A DNA stretch of 64,000 bases, taken from contig NZ_JASXSZ010000007.1 of assembly GCF_030315975.1 (NCBI RefSeq), forward strand, positions 49,902 through 113,901. Direction: 5' to 3'. Below, piece by piece: positions 42,018-50,448 of the stretch (the first letter of the stretch is position 1; every line of letters begins with the position of its first letter). Both the position numbers and the translations under genes were made by a program. This DNA is from Microbacterium candidum (GTDB lineage Bacteria > Actinomycetota > Actinomycetes > Actinomycetales > Microbacteriaceae). The notes beneath the pieces are model-generated. The model did no database searches. It was not told the origin of the DNA and saw only the letters and a list, made by a program, of their open reading frames with translations.

Positions 42018-42072
42018 GCCGGCATCCGTCCCGTCGCGCGGGGGTTTTGCGCCCGCGCGCACGGATGCCGGC
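42018..42072 (+). terminator. Nested hairpin between puo and the GabD-like gene
   Basis: The outer stem gccggcatccgt/acggatgccggc (42018-42029 with 42061-42072) encloses an inner stem cgcgcggg/cccgcgcg (42035-42042 with 42052-42059) whose loop is ggttttgcg. There is no trailing T tract, so it could be an attenuator or RNA stabiliser rather than a full terminator. Confidence 0.6.
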
Positions 42073-42159
42073 GGCCCGCCTCTCGCCCCGCGCGAGGTGG
42101 GAGCATTCAAGAAGTCGTTGATGCGGCACAGACCCGCCGCATCCTGAAAGGAAACTGCA

Positions 42160-43626
42160 ATGAGCGCACAGAGCGAAGCGGCCCTGCTGGAGCAGGTGCC
42201 GACAGGACTCTTCATCGGCGGCGAGTGGGTCGACGCCGAGGGCGGCCGCACCTTCCCCGTCTACGACCCCGCGACCGGCGACGTCATCCACCGGATCGCC
42301 GACGCGACGCCCGCCGACGGGATCCGCGCCCTCGACGCCGCCGTCGCCGCGCAGGCCGGCTGGGCGGCAACCCCGCCGCGCACCCGCAGCGACATCCTGC
42401 GCCGCGCCTTCGACCTCGTCCAGGCGCGCAAGGAGGACCTCGCGCTCCTCATGACCCTCGAGATGGGCAAGCCCCTCTCCGAGGCGCGCGGCGAGGTCGC
42501 CTACGGCGGCGAGTTCCTGCGCTGGTTCAGCGAGGAGGCGGTGCGCATCGCGGGCCGCTACGGCCTGAACCCCGAGGGCACCGGCCGTATGGTCGTCTCG
42601 CAGCGCCCGGTGGGCCCGTCGTTCTTCATCACGCCGTGGAACTTCCCGCTGGCGATGGCGACCCGCAAGATCGCCCCGGCCCTCGCCGCCGGGTGCACCG
42701 TCGTCATCAAGCCCCCGGAGCTCACGCCCCTCACGACGCTCTTCTTCGTGAAGCTGCTCGAAGAGGCGGGCCTGCCCAAGGGCGTCGTGAACGTCTTCAC
42801 GACGACGACCTCGTCCGCCGTGTCGGCGCCCGTCATCGCCGACCCGCGGCTGCGGAAGCTGTCGTTCACGGGTTCGACGGAGGTGGGCCGCCGGCTGATC
42901 GCGCAGGCCGCCCAGGGCGTGCTGCGCGTCTCGATGGAGCTCGGCGGCAACGCGCCGTTCGTCGTCTTCGAGGACGCCGATCTCGACAAGGCCGTGGAAG
43001 GCGCGATGATCGCGAAGTTCCGCAACATCGGCCAGGCCTGCACCGCGGCGAACCGCTTCATCGTGCACGAGTCGGTGGCCGAGGAGTTCGCCGACCGCGT
43101 GGCCGCGAAGGTCAAGGAGATGAAGGTCGGGCGTGGCACCGAGGACGGGGTCACGATCGGCCCGCTCATCGACGGCAACGCGGTCGCGAAGTCGGCGGAG
43201 CTGGTCGAGGATGCGGTGTCCCGCGGCGCGCGGCTGCTCACCGGCGGCTCGGCCATCGAGGGTGCCGGCACGTTCTTCGAGCCCACGGTCGTCACCGAGG
43301 TCCAGGCCGGCAGCGACATCCTCCGCGAGGAGATCTTCGGACCGGTGCTCGCCATCGCGACGTTCGCCGACGAGGACGAGGCCGTGCGCCTCGCGAACGA
43401 CACCGAGTACGGCCTCGTGTCGTACGTCTTCACGCAGGACCTCGCCCGCGGTCACCGCATGATCGACCGCCTCGAGACCGGCATGATGGGTCTGAACGTC
43501 GGCGTCGTGTCCAACGCGGCGGCGCCGTTCGGCGGGGTGAAGCAGTCCGGTGTGGGCCGCGAGGGCGGGCTCGAGGGCATCCACGAGTACCTGTCGACGA
43601 AGTACACCCTGATCCCCGCTGAATAA
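42160..43626 (+). CDS. Succinate-semialdehyde dehydrogenase-type aldehyde dehydrogenase (GabD-like)
   Basis: A 488-residue aldehyde dehydrogenase with base Glu260 in MELGGNAPF and nucleophile Cys294 in GQACTAANR; FITPWNFPLAMATRKIAPAL is the cofactor segment, which resembles the GabD type. It likely oxidises succinate semialdehyde to succinate as the last step of GABA breakdown. It is followed 25 nt later by a second aldehyde dehydrogenase of the Sad type, so one of the two may instead oxidise 4-aminobutanal. The sequence alone does not decide which. A gaaaggaaac site precedes the ATG. Confidence 0.85.
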   Translation: MSAQSEAALLEQVPTGLFIGGEWVDAEGGRTFPVYDPATGDVIHRIADATPADGIRALDAAVAAQAGWAATPPRTRSDILRRAFDLVQARKEDLALLMTLEMGKPLSEARGEVAYGGEFLRWFSEEAVRIAGRYGLNPEGTGRMVVSQRPVGPSFFITPWNFPLAMATRKIAPALAAGCTVVIKPPELTPLTTLFFVKLLEEAGLPKGVVNVFTTTTSSAVSAPVIADPRLRKLSFTGSTEVGRRLIAQAAQGVLRVSMELGGNAPFVVFEDADLDKAVEGAMIAKFRNIGQACTAANRFIVHESVAEEFADRVAAKVKEMKVGRGTEDGVTIGPLIDGNAVAKSAELVEDAVSRGARLLTGGSAIEGAGTFFEPTVVTEVQAGSDILREEIFGPVLAIATFADEDEAVRLANDTEYGLVSYVFTQDLARGHRMIDRLETGMMGLNVGVVSNAAAPFGGVKQSGVGREGGLEGIHEYLSTKYTLIPAE

Positions 43627-43651
43627 CGCAGTTCAACCAGGAGAGATATAC

Positions 43652-45016
43652 ATGAGCGACTATGCCGTCGTGAACCCTGCCACGGGGGAGACCGTGGCCA
43701 CCTATGAGACGTTCTCGGATGCGCAGATCGAGGATGCGATCACCGCCGCCGCCGACGAGTACGCCGTCTGGTCGCAGCGCCCCGTCGCCGAGCGGGCGGA
43801 GCTCATCCGCCGCGTGGCGCAGCTGCACCGCGAGCGTCGTGACGAGCTCGCCGCGATCATCGTGCGCGAGATGGGCAAGCCGCTGGCCGCGGCCTACGGC
43901 GAGGTCGACTTCGCCGCCGACATCACCGAGTTCTACGCCGACAACGCCGAGAGGATCACGGCGGACCAGCCGCTCGACATCCTCGGCGAGGGCACCGCGG
44001 TGATCCGCAAGGCCCCGATCGGGGTGCTCCTCGGCATCATGCCGTGGAACTTCCCCTACTACCAGGTCGCCCGCTTCGCGGCCCCGAACCTGGTGCTCGG
44101 CAACACGATCATCCTGAAGCACGCGTCGCAGTGCCCGGAGTCGGCCGCCGCCATGGAGAAGATGTACCTGGATGCCGGCCTCCCCGCCGGCGCGTATGTC
44201 AACGTGTACGCCTCGAACGAGCAGTCGGCGACGATCATCGCCGACCCGCGCGTGCAGGGCGTCTCGGTGACCGGTTCGGAGCGCGCGGGCGCTGCCGTCG
44301 CCGAGGTCGCCGGCCGCAACCTGAAGAAGGTCGCGCTGGAGCTCGGCGGGTCCGACCCGTTCATCCTCCTGTCGACGGACGACCTCGACGGCGCGGTGAC
44401 CGCCGCGGTCGACGCCCGCCTGGACAACAACGGCCAGTCGTGCAACGCGCCCAAGCGATTCATCGTGGTCGATGGCCTGTACGACGCCTTCCTCGAGAAG
44501 TTCACGGCCGCCATGGACGCCCAGGTGGTCGGCGACCCGTTCGCCGACGACACCACGATCGGCCCGCTCTCGTCGCTGCGTGCGGCGGAGGGCCTCGCGG
44601 CGCAGGTCGACAAGGCGGTCGCGCAGGGCGCGACGCTCGTCACCGGCGGCACCCGCGACGGCGCGTTCTACACGCCGACGGTGCTCACCGGCGTCACGCC
44701 CGAGATGGACGTGTACAAGGAGGAGCTGTTCGGCCCCGCATCCGTCATCTACAAGGTGGCCGACGAGGATGAGGCGGTGAAGCTCGCGAACGACACGAGC
44801 TTCGGTCTCGGCTCGTACGTCTACACGACGGATGCGGCGCAGGCCGACCGCGTCGCGGACAAGATCGAGGCCGGCATGGTCTACGTCAACGTGACGCTGG
44901 CCGACAGCCCCGAGCTGCCCTTCGGCGGCGTGAAGCGCAGCGGCACCTCGCGTGAGATGGGCCTGCTCGCCGCCGACGAGTTCGTCAACAAGAAGCTCGT
45001 GCGCGTCGGCGTCTGA
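43652..45016 (+). CDS. Aldehyde dehydrogenase, short Sad/YneI type
   Basis: A 454-residue aldehyde dehydrogenase with base Glu230 in LELGGSDPF and nucleophile Cys264 in NNGQSCNAPKR. Its short length, ERITADQPLDILGEG and GIMPWNFPYYQVARF place it with Sad-type NAD-dependent succinate-semialdehyde dehydrogenases. With the GabD-like enzyme just upstream this gives two enzymes for the aldehydes of the pathway (4-aminobutanal and succinate semialdehyde). It has caggagag before the ATG and ends before a strong terminator. Confidence 0.85.
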   Translation: MSDYAVVNPATGETVATYETFSDAQIEDAITAAADEYAVWSQRPVAERAELIRRVAQLHRERRDELAAIIVREMGKPLAAAYGEVDFAADITEFYADNAERITADQPLDILGEGTAVIRKAPIGVLLGIMPWNFPYYQVARFAAPNLVLGNTIILKHASQCPESAAAMEKMYLDAGLPAGAYVNVYASNEQSATIIADPRVQGVSVTGSERAGAAVAEVAGRNLKKVALELGGSDPFILLSTDDLDGAVTAAVDARLDNNGQSCNAPKRFIVVDGLYDAFLEKFTAAMDAQVVGDPFADDTTIGPLSSLRAAEGLAAQVDKAVAQGATLVTGGTRDGAFYTPTVLTGVTPEMDVYKEELFGPASVIYKVADEDEAVKLANDTSFGLGSYVYTTDAAQADRVADKIEAGMVYVNVTLADSPELPFGGVKRSGTSREMGLLAADEFVNKKLVRVGV

Positions 45017-45027
45017 GCCCCGATACG

Positions 45028-45062
45028 GGATGCGCCCCGCAGCAGTGCTGCGGGGCGCATCC
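45028..45062. terminator. Terminator closing the putrescine/GABA cluster
   Basis: A near-perfect 35-bp palindrome pairs ggatgcgccccgcagca with tgctgcggggcgcatcc. It lies between convergent genes and so probably works in both directions. Confidence 0.8.
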
Positions 45063-45068
45063 GCATGT

Positions 45069-45692
45069 TCAGCCCTGGGCGGTGCGGCGTTCGCGCGTCT
45101 CGGCGATCGCCTCGTCGGCCCAGACGACCTGCTGCGGCGTGCCCCAGTGCACGGCCGCGTCGCGAGATGCCTCGAATGCCGCGAGCGCCTCGTCGAGCTC
45201 TCCGGCGTCGGCGAGGCTCCAGCCGCGGTTGTTCCACAGGCTCACGCGCCAGCGCAGGGTGCGTGCGTCGGTGACGTTCTCGAGGACGGCGAACGCGGCA
45301 TCCGTCCAATCGGCGCTGCGCGCGGGGTCGGCGATGGCCAGCATGTGCAGCGCGTCCACGCGCAGGAAGTCGAGCTCGGCGTCCGCGGCGATCTCCACCG
45401 CGGTATAGAGGTGCGGGATGGCGGCGTCCGCGTCGCCGCTCGAGTTCCGCAGCCGTCCGCGCTCCAGGGAGATGCGCGTGCGGACCGCACCGGCGTCGGT
45501 CGCGGCGATGATGCCGTCGAGCACCGCATCCGCCTCCGCGAAGCGATCCTGCAGTCCGAGCGCCCGAGCGACCTGGGTTAGGAGTTCCTCGGCGTCCGGT
45601 CCTTCCGCGGCGGCCGCGCGAAGTCTGGCCTCGGAGGCGACGGCGTCGGAGAAGTCCCACAGCTCGTCGAGCCGGGCCTGTTCCAGGGTCAT
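45069..45692 (-). CDS. TPR-like hypothetical protein
   Basis: A 207-residue, almost wholly helical, acidic protein with Ala-rich repeated helix pairs (LGLQDRFAEADAVLDGIIAA; NNRGWSLADAGELDEALAAF), the pattern of tetratricopeptide repeats. No catalytic motif is visible. Its ATG overlaps the stop of the TetR gene (ATGA), so they are one operon. A role as a partner-binding protein is all that can be said. Confidence 0.7.
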   Translation of the reverse strand: MTLEQARLDELWDFSDAVASEARLRAAAAEGPDAEELLTQVARALGLQDRFAEADAVLDGIIAATDAGAVRTRISLERGRLRNSSGDADAAIPHLYTAVEIAADAELDFLRVDALHMLAIADPARSADWTDAAFAVLENVTDARTLRWRVSLWNNRGWSLADAGELDEALAAFEASRDAAVHWGTPQQVVWADEAIAETRERRTAQG

Positions 45693-46300
45693 GCGTTCCT
45701 CTCTGCAGACGTCCACGGGGCGAGCGCCTCGGCGACGGCTGACGCGAGCGCGGCACGGCGCTCGTCCTCGGTGGCGTCGGGCATCCCGTCGATGATCGCC
45801 GTGACGGCGCCGGATGCGGCGCCTACGAACGCGCCGACCAGCGCGGCGGCCTGCACCTCGGTGTAGCGGTCGGGATACGCGCGATGCAGCGCCTGCCCGA
45901 TCGCGGCCTGCGCGTCGGCGAGCATACGCAGCGCTCGCCCGCGCACCGACGGCTCCGTCCGGATGAGCGCGACCCGCAGCGACGCGCGGTCGGTCACGAG
46001 GTCCGTCGCCGCCACGTCGGCGCGCTGCAGAGCGCGCACGAGCACGGCGACCGGCTCCTCGTCGTCCCCGCGGTCCTCCAGCTCGGCGACCGCTGCGCGG
46101 ATGCGCTCGTCACCGTCGGGGAAGAGCAGGTCGTCCTTCGCGGGGAAGTAGGAGAACGCCGTCCGCGTCGACACGTCGGAGGCGGCGGCGATGTCCGCCA
46201 TCGTGGTCGCCGCGTAACCGCGCTCGCGGAAGAGCCGGTTCGCGGACTCGACGAGCAGTGCGCGCGTGCGTTCGCGCTTCTGCTCCCGGAGTCCTGCCAC
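45689..46300 (-). CDS. TetR-family transcriptional regulator
   Basis: A 203-residue TetR regulator with its helix-turn-helix at about 10-55 (TRALLVESANRLFRERGYAATTMADIAAASDVS) followed by the usual recognition segment TRTAFSYFPAKDDL. I take the GTG at 46298-46300 because a TACACT box ends 6 nt upstream of it; an ATG 30 nt further out would run into the divergent promoter. It faces an FAD monooxygenase across 50 bp, which is its likely target. Confidence 0.83.
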   Translation of the reverse strand: MAGLREQKRERTRALLVESANRLFRERGYAATTMADIAAASDVSTRTAFSYFPAKDDLLFPDGDERIRAAVAELEDRGDDEEPVAVLVRALQRADVAATDLVTDRASLRVALIRTEPSVRGRALRMLADAQAAIGQALHRAYPDRYTEVQAAALVGAFVGAASGAVTAIIDGMPDATEDERRAALASAVAEALAPWTSAERNA

Positions 46301-46306
46301 GCGATC

Positions 46307-46312
46307 AGTGTA
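46307..46312 (-). promoter_or_regulatory. -10 box TACACT, probable leaderless start of the TetR gene
   Basis: On the minus strand TACACT is followed by gatcgc and GTG. This decides between two candidate starts. Confidence 0.55.
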
Positions 46313-46337
46313 GTGACTGCGAGTCTGCATTCAGTGC

Positions 46338-46343
46338 TAATCT
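46338..46343 (+). promoter_or_regulatory. -10 box TAATCT, probable leaderless start of the FAD monooxygenase
   Basis: TAATCT ends 7 nt before the ATG at 46351. The surrounding gcattcagtgc and gcagtgcatgc share the half-site cagtgc, a possible TetR site. Confidence 0.55.
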
Positions 46344-46350
46344 GCAGTGC

Positions 46351-47436
46351 ATGCAGAAATATCGGATCCTCATCGTCGGTGCGGGCATCGCCGGTGCTGC
46401 GGCGGCGGCCTTCCTCGGCCGCAGCGGACACGACGTCACGCTCGTCGAGCGCAGCGTCGGCGCGCGCTCGAGCGGGAGTCCCGTGGACGTCCGCGGGACG
46501 GCGCTGGAGGCCGCCCGGGCGCTCGGCGTCGAGGATGCGCTGCGCGCCCGCGACACCGGTGCGCGGACCCTGGCGATCGTCGACGGGCGCGGGCGCACGG
46601 TGACCACGATCGGGATGCGCCCGGCGCCCGAGGACATCGAGATCGCGCGCGTCGAACTCGCGGCGGTCCTCGCCGGTGCGGCCCGGGATGTCGCGGACAT
46701 CCGCTTCGACGCGACGTTCTCATTGCTCGAGCCGCATGACGACGGTGTGGATGTGACCTTCGTCGACGGGCGGGAAGGGCGGTTCGACGCCGTGATCGGC
46801 GCGGACGGCCAGCATTCCGCCACGCGGCGGGCGCTGTGGGGGAGCGCAGCGGCGGTGCGCCCGATCGGGCTGGCGATCGCCACCATCCCGCTCGACTTCG
46901 AGATCGACGATCCGACAGTGGTCCGCATGCACAACGAACCAGGCGTCTCGCTCACGGTGCACCCGGCGGGCGGGCATCCCGGCGTCGCGTTCATCTTCCG
47001 GTGCGCCGCGGTTCCCGCGGGGCGCGATGAGCAGGAGGGGCTGCTGCGCACCCGGTACGCGTCGACAGGATGGCGGGCTGCAGAGTTCCTCGCCGCGCTC
47101 GGCGATGCACCGGACATGTACTTCGACGGCGTCGAGCGGGTCACCTCGAGCTCGTGGTCGCGCGGCCGGGTGGCGCTCCTCGGCGACGCGGCATCCAGTC
47201 TCACGATCCTCGGCAACGGTTCGAGCACCGCACTCGCGGGCGCCCGGGTGCTCGATCGCGCCTTCGCGGACAGCGAATCCGTGGAGGCTGCCTTCGTCCG
47301 CTACGAGCGGCTGCAGCGGCCCTCCATCGAGCGCGCACAGCGTGGCGCGGCGGCGGGGGCGGCCTTCCTCGTGCCGAAGACGACGGCGGGAATCTCCGTC
47401 CGCAACGCGGCCGCCAGAGTGATGCGCACGGTCTGA
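46351..47436 (+). CDS. FAD-dependent monooxygenase (aromatic hydroxylase / TetX-like)
   Basis: A 361-residue class A flavin monooxygenase with GAGIAGAAAAAFLGRSG (residues about 10-26) and the FAD motif LLGDAASSLTILGNGSSTALAGA near the C-terminus; the middle DG motif reads DAVIGADGQHSATRRA. Such enzymes hydroxylate aromatic compounds or inactivate drugs such as tetracycline. The divergent TetR gene supports induction by its substrate, which cannot be read from the sequence. Confidence 0.83.
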   Translation: MQKYRILIVGAGIAGAAAAAFLGRSGHDVTLVERSVGARSSGSPVDVRGTALEAARALGVEDALRARDTGARTLAIVDGRGRTVTTIGMRPAPEDIEIARVELAAVLAGAARDVADIRFDATFSLLEPHDDGVDVTFVDGREGRFDAVIGADGQHSATRRALWGSAAAVRPIGLAIATIPLDFEIDDPTVVRMHNEPGVSLTVHPAGGHPGVAFIFRCAAVPAGRDEQEGLLRTRYASTGWRAAEFLAALGDAPDMYFDGVERVTSSSWSRGRVALLGDAASSLTILGNGSSTALAGARVLDRAFADSESVEAAFVRYERLQRPSIERAQRGAAAGAAFLVPKTTAGISVRNAAARVMRTV

Positions 47437-47474
47437 CGGGGTGCCCTCGGTTCGCGAGGGGTGTGGGCATGCCG

Positions 47475-47480
47475 TAGACT
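47475..47480 (+). promoter_or_regulatory. -10 box TAGACT upstream of tRNA-Trp
   Basis: TAGACT lies 112 nt upstream of tRNA-Trp, in a gap with no gene. Identical hexamers precede hadA and rplK. Confidence 0.4.
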
Positions 47481-47591
47481 CGTGGATGCAGTGATCGTCT
47501 GCATTCTTCAGCCGTGCCCGCCCGTCAGGGTGGCACTCCGTGGCTCCGGTTACGGGTGGGGGATGCGGGCACCCGAGGCCTCCGGGTCTCT

Positions 47592-47664
<73 letters not shown>

Positions 47665-47710
47665 CGCGTCAGCGCACGCTGACACATGGAAAGCAATACA
47701 GGTGGGTTCG

Positions 47711-47983
47711 ATGGTGCAGGACGAGAAGGGCGAGGTCGTCGCCGCAAGCGACGCGCCGCGCACGAAGAAGCCGGGCTTCTTCTCCCGCGCGAGCACCTTC
47801 ATTCGCCAGGTGTTCGGCGAACTCCGCAAGGTCGTCACTCCGACGCGCCAGGAGCTCGTGAAGTACACGGGCGTCGTGCTCGGCTTCGTCGTGGTCATGA
47901 TGGCGGTCGTCTACGGGCTGGACGTACTTTTCGTCTGGCTCACGACCATCGTCTTCGGCACGCCGGGCGGCGCCGCATCCTGA
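47711..47983 (+). CDS. secE: Preprotein translocase subunit SecE
   Basis: A 90-residue single-span membrane protein that clamps SecY in the Sec translocon. The cytoplasmic amphipathic helix has FIRQVFGELRKVVTPTRQEL, and one C-terminal transmembrane segment follows (TGVVLGFVVVMMAVVYGLDV). I chose ATG 47711 because aggtggg stands about 5 nt before it; the GTG at 47702 has no site. It is followed by nusG as expected. Confidence 0.93.
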   Translation: MVQDEKGEVVAASDAPRTKKPGFFSRASTFIRQVFGELRKVVTPTRQELVKYTGVVLGFVVVMMAVVYGLDVLFVWLTTIVFGTPGGAAS

Positions 47984-48037
47984 CCCGCGACACGGGCCCG
48001 GTGACGACCCCGGAACCGGGAAACGGAAGAGAAGCAA

Positions 48038-49060
48038 GTGTCTGAAAAGTATCTCGACGACGCCGACTGGGCGACGGCGGCGGAGCAGTCCAGCGAGGAC
48101 GACGAGGCTCAGGAGGGCGACATCCTCGCCGCTGAAGAGCGCTCGGTGAAGGCGGCCGAGACCGCGGCGCTGCACGTCATCGACGAGGGCGACGCCGACG
48201 AGGAGGACGACTCCGACTTGGACGACATCGACATCGACGACCCGGAGGCCGACGCCATCGTGAACGACGCGCTGAACATCGACGAGGCCGCAGAGGCTGA
48301 GGCCGCGGCCGAGGTCATCAACGACTCCATCGCGGACGAGGTCGCCGAGCGGCTCGCCGAGGCCGAGTCCGAGGTCGCTCCGTACGACGGCCCCGAGCCG
48401 GTCGACGAGGAGGAGTCCGAGACCGACGACGCCGACCTCGACCCGTACGAGGCGTTCCGCACCGAGCTGCGCACCCTCCCGGGCAAGTGGTACGTCCTGC
48501 ACTCCTACGCCGGCTTCGAGCGCAAGGTGAAGGCCAACATCGAGCAGCGCAAGTCGACGCTCGAGGTCGAAGAGGACATCTACCAGGTCGAGGTCCCCAT
48601 GGAGGACGTCGTCGAGATCAAGAACGGTCAGCGGAAGATGGTCAACCGCGTCCGGATCCCCGGCTACGTGCTCGTGCGCATGGAGCTCAACGAGGACACC
48701 TGGTCGGTCGTCCGCCACACCCCGGGTGTCACGGGCTTCGTGGGCAACGCCCACAACCCCACGCCGCTCCGCTTCGAAGAGGCCTTCAACATGCTGAAGT
48801 CGCTCGTCGAGGTCAAGGACGTCCCGGCCGCCAAGGCCGCGGGTGCCAAGGGCGCTCCGGCTGCGGTCCGCTCCGTCGTCACCGAGGTCGACTTCGAGGT
48901 CGGCGAGACGATCACCATCAAGGAGGGCTCGTTCGCGGGCCTGCCCGGCTCCATCAGCGAGATCAAGCCGGAGAGCGGCAAGCTCACCGTCCTCGTCTCC
49001 CTGTTCGAGCGCGAGACCCCCGTCGAGCTGTCGTTCGACCAGGTCACCAAGCAGCTCTGA
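48038..49060 (+). CDS. nusG: Transcription termination/antitermination protein NusG
   Basis: A 340-residue NusG, nearly twice the E. coli length because of an acidic N-terminal extension (about 1-145, rich in Asp, Glu and Ala) like that of other actinobacteria. The NGN domain starts at Trp151 (KWYVLHSYAGFERKVKANIE), and the C-terminal KOW domain (FEVGETITIKEGSFAGLPG) binds Rho or S10. It starts at GTG 48038 after aagagaagc. The secE-nusG pair and the following rplK-rplA are the canonical order. Confidence 0.95.
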   Translation: MSEKYLDDADWATAAEQSSEDDEAQEGDILAAEERSVKAAETAALHVIDEGDADEEDDSDLDDIDIDDPEADAIVNDALNIDEAAEAEAAAEVINDSIADEVAERLAEAESEVAPYDGPEPVDEEESETDDADLDPYEAFRTELRTLPGKWYVLHSYAGFERKVKANIEQRKSTLEVEEDIYQVEVPMEDVVEIKNGQRKMVNRVRIPGYVLVRMELNEDTWSVVRHTPGVTGFVGNAHNPTPLRFEEAFNMLKSLVEVKDVPAAKAAGAKGAPAAVRSVVTEVDFEVGETITIKEGSFAGLPGSISEIKPESGKLTVLVSLFERETPVELSFDQVTKQL

Positions 49061-49073
49061 TCAGCTTCGTGTC

Positions 49074-49101
49074 GAACGGCCGTCCCTCGGGGCGGCCGTT
49101 C
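49074..49101 (+). terminator. Hairpin after nusG
   Basis: gaacggccg (49074-49082) pairs with cggccgttc (49093-49101) around a 10-nt loop. There is no T tract, so it is a probable weak or Rho-assisted terminator separating secE-nusG from rplK-rplA. Confidence 0.65.
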
Positions 49102-49139
49102 TGCGTGGACCGCGGATCGGGAACGGCATCCTGATCAGG

Positions 49140-49145
49140 TAGACT
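49140..49145 (+). promoter_or_regulatory. -10 box TAGACT, rplK-rplA promoter
   Basis: TAGACT lies 110 nt before rplK, giving a leader of about 105 nt that could carry a translational control site for L1. No clear -35 element was found. Confidence 0.5.
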
Positions 49146-49254
49146 GTTGTGGTTTGGCGTGCGTTTCGGCGCGCCCAGACGCACCGCAGTCCGGAACCGC
49201 CGGATTCGCGGGAGAACGGATGCGCCCGCATCCGCTCGATGAGAGGAAACAAGA

Positions 49255-49686
49255 ATGGCACCGAAGAAGAAGGTGACCGGCCTGATCAAGCTTCAGATCA
49301 ACGCCGGTGCAGCCAACCCGGCGCCGCCGATCGGCCCCGCGCTCGGTCAGCATGGCGTCAACATCATGGAGTTCTGCAAGGCGTACAACGCCGCGACCGA
49401 GTCGCAGCGCGGCAACGTCATCCCCGTGGAGATCACCGTCTACGAGGACCGCAGCTTCACCTTCATCCTGAAGACCCCGCCGGCAGCCGAGCTGATCAAG
49501 AAGGCTGCGGGCGTGCAGAAGGGCTCGAAGACGCCGCACACGGTCAAGGTCGCGAAGCTCACCAAGGAGCAGGTCCGCCAGATCGCGGAGACGAAGATGC
49601 CCGACCTGAACGCGAACGACATCGAGGCCGCCTCGCTGATCATCGCCGGCACCGCCCGTTCCATGGGCATCACGGTCGAGGACTGA
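49255..49686 (+). CDS. rplK: 50S ribosomal protein L11
   Basis: A 143-residue protein with the L11 N-terminal domain (VTGLIKLQINAGAANPAPPIGPALGQHGVNI) that binds the GTPase-associated rRNA and thiostrepton, and a C-terminal domain with KMPDLNANDIEAA and IIAGTARSMGI. A gaggaaac site stands before the ATG. Downstream rplA follows in 14 nt. Confidence 0.98.
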   Translation: MAPKKKVTGLIKLQINAGAANPAPPIGPALGQHGVNIMEFCKAYNAATESQRGNVIPVEITVYEDRSFTFILKTPPAAELIKKAAGVQKGSKTPHTVKVAKLTKEQVRQIAETKMPDLNANDIEAASLIIAGTARSMGITVED

Positions 49687-49700
49687 GGGGGATAACGACT

Positions 49701-50390
49701 ATGGCTACCAAGTCCAAGGCTTACGAAGCAGCTGCCGCCAAGATCGAAGACGGCAAGTTCTACACCGGCACCGAGGCGGTCACGCTCGCCAAGGAGACCG
49801 GCTCCAAGAAGTTCGACTCGACCGTCGAGGTCGCGCTGAAGCTCTCGGTCGACCCGCGCAAGGCCGACCAGATGGTGCGCGGCACCGTCATCCTCCCGCA
49901 CGGCACGGGCAAGACCGCCCGCGTCATCGTGTTCGCGACGGGTCCGGCCGCTGAGGCCGCCATCGCCGCGGGCGCGGACGAGGTCGGCGGCGCCGAGCTC
50001 ATCGAGAAGGTCGCCGGCGGCTGGACCGCGTTCGACGCGGCCGTCTCGACGCCCGAGCTCATGGGCCAGGTCGGGCGCCTCGGCAAGGTCCTCGGCCCCC
50101 GTGGCCTGATGCCGAACCCCAAGACCGGCACCGTGACCCCGAACGCGGCCAAGGCCGTCGAGGAGATCAAGGGCGGCAAGATCGAGTTCCGCGTCGACAA
50201 GCACGCCAACGTGCACTTCGTCGTCGGCAAGGCCTCGTTCACGGCCGAGCAGCTGGACGAGAACTTCAAGGCCGCGGTCGAGGAGATCGTCCGCCTGAAG
50301 CCGTCGAGCTCGAAGGGCCGCTACATCCAGAAGGGCGCCGTGTCGACCACGTTCGGCCCCGGCATCCCGCTGGACGTCGCGTCGCTCTGA
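49701..50390 (+). CDS. rplA: 50S ribosomal protein L1
   Basis: A 229-residue L1 with the 23S rRNA-binding signature region (GKVLGPRGLMPNPKTGTVTPN, KHANVHFVVGKASF). It forms the L1 stalk and in many bacteria represses rplK-rplA translation. The ATG at 49701 follows aggggg. It is followed by a clear terminator. Confidence 0.98.
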   Translation: MATKSKAYEAAAAKIEDGKFYTGTEAVTLAKETGSKKFDSTVEVALKLSVDPRKADQMVRGTVILPHGTGKTARVIVFATGPAAEAAIAAGADEVGGAELIEKVAGGWTAFDAAVSTPELMGQVGRLGKVLGPRGLMPNPKTGTVTPNAAKAVEEIKGGKIEFRVDKHANVHFVVGKASFTAEQLDENFKAAVEEIVRLKPSSSKGRYIQKGAVSTTFGPGIPLDVASL

Positions 50391-50403
50391 CGCAAGACAT
50401 CGG

Positions 50404-50430
50404 AAAGGCCCGCGCATCGCGCGGGCCTTT
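50404..50430 (+). terminator. Intrinsic terminator after rplA
   Basis: aaaggcccgcgc pairs with gcgcgggccttt around atc, followed by ctgc. It ends the rplK-rplA unit, so rplJ-rplL 10 kb away needs its own promoter. Confidence 0.85.
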
Positions 50431-50448
50431 CTGCATTCCGGGCGCACG

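Noticed and set aside
37589..42106. A 1505-codon open frame on the minus strand
   Set aside because: Beyond the PucR start at 39103 it is antisense to gabT and puo and has the Arg/Gly/Val-rich composition of a shadow frame.
21343..45016. Catabolic region as a horizontally acquired island
   Set aside because: No integrase, tRNA-end duplication or base-composition break is visible; the flanking tRNA-Trp has no partial copy nearby.
46301..46330. TetR start at the ATG 30 nt upstream of the GTG
   Set aside because: It would place the start beyond a TACACT box that is positioned for a leaderless GTG start at 46300.
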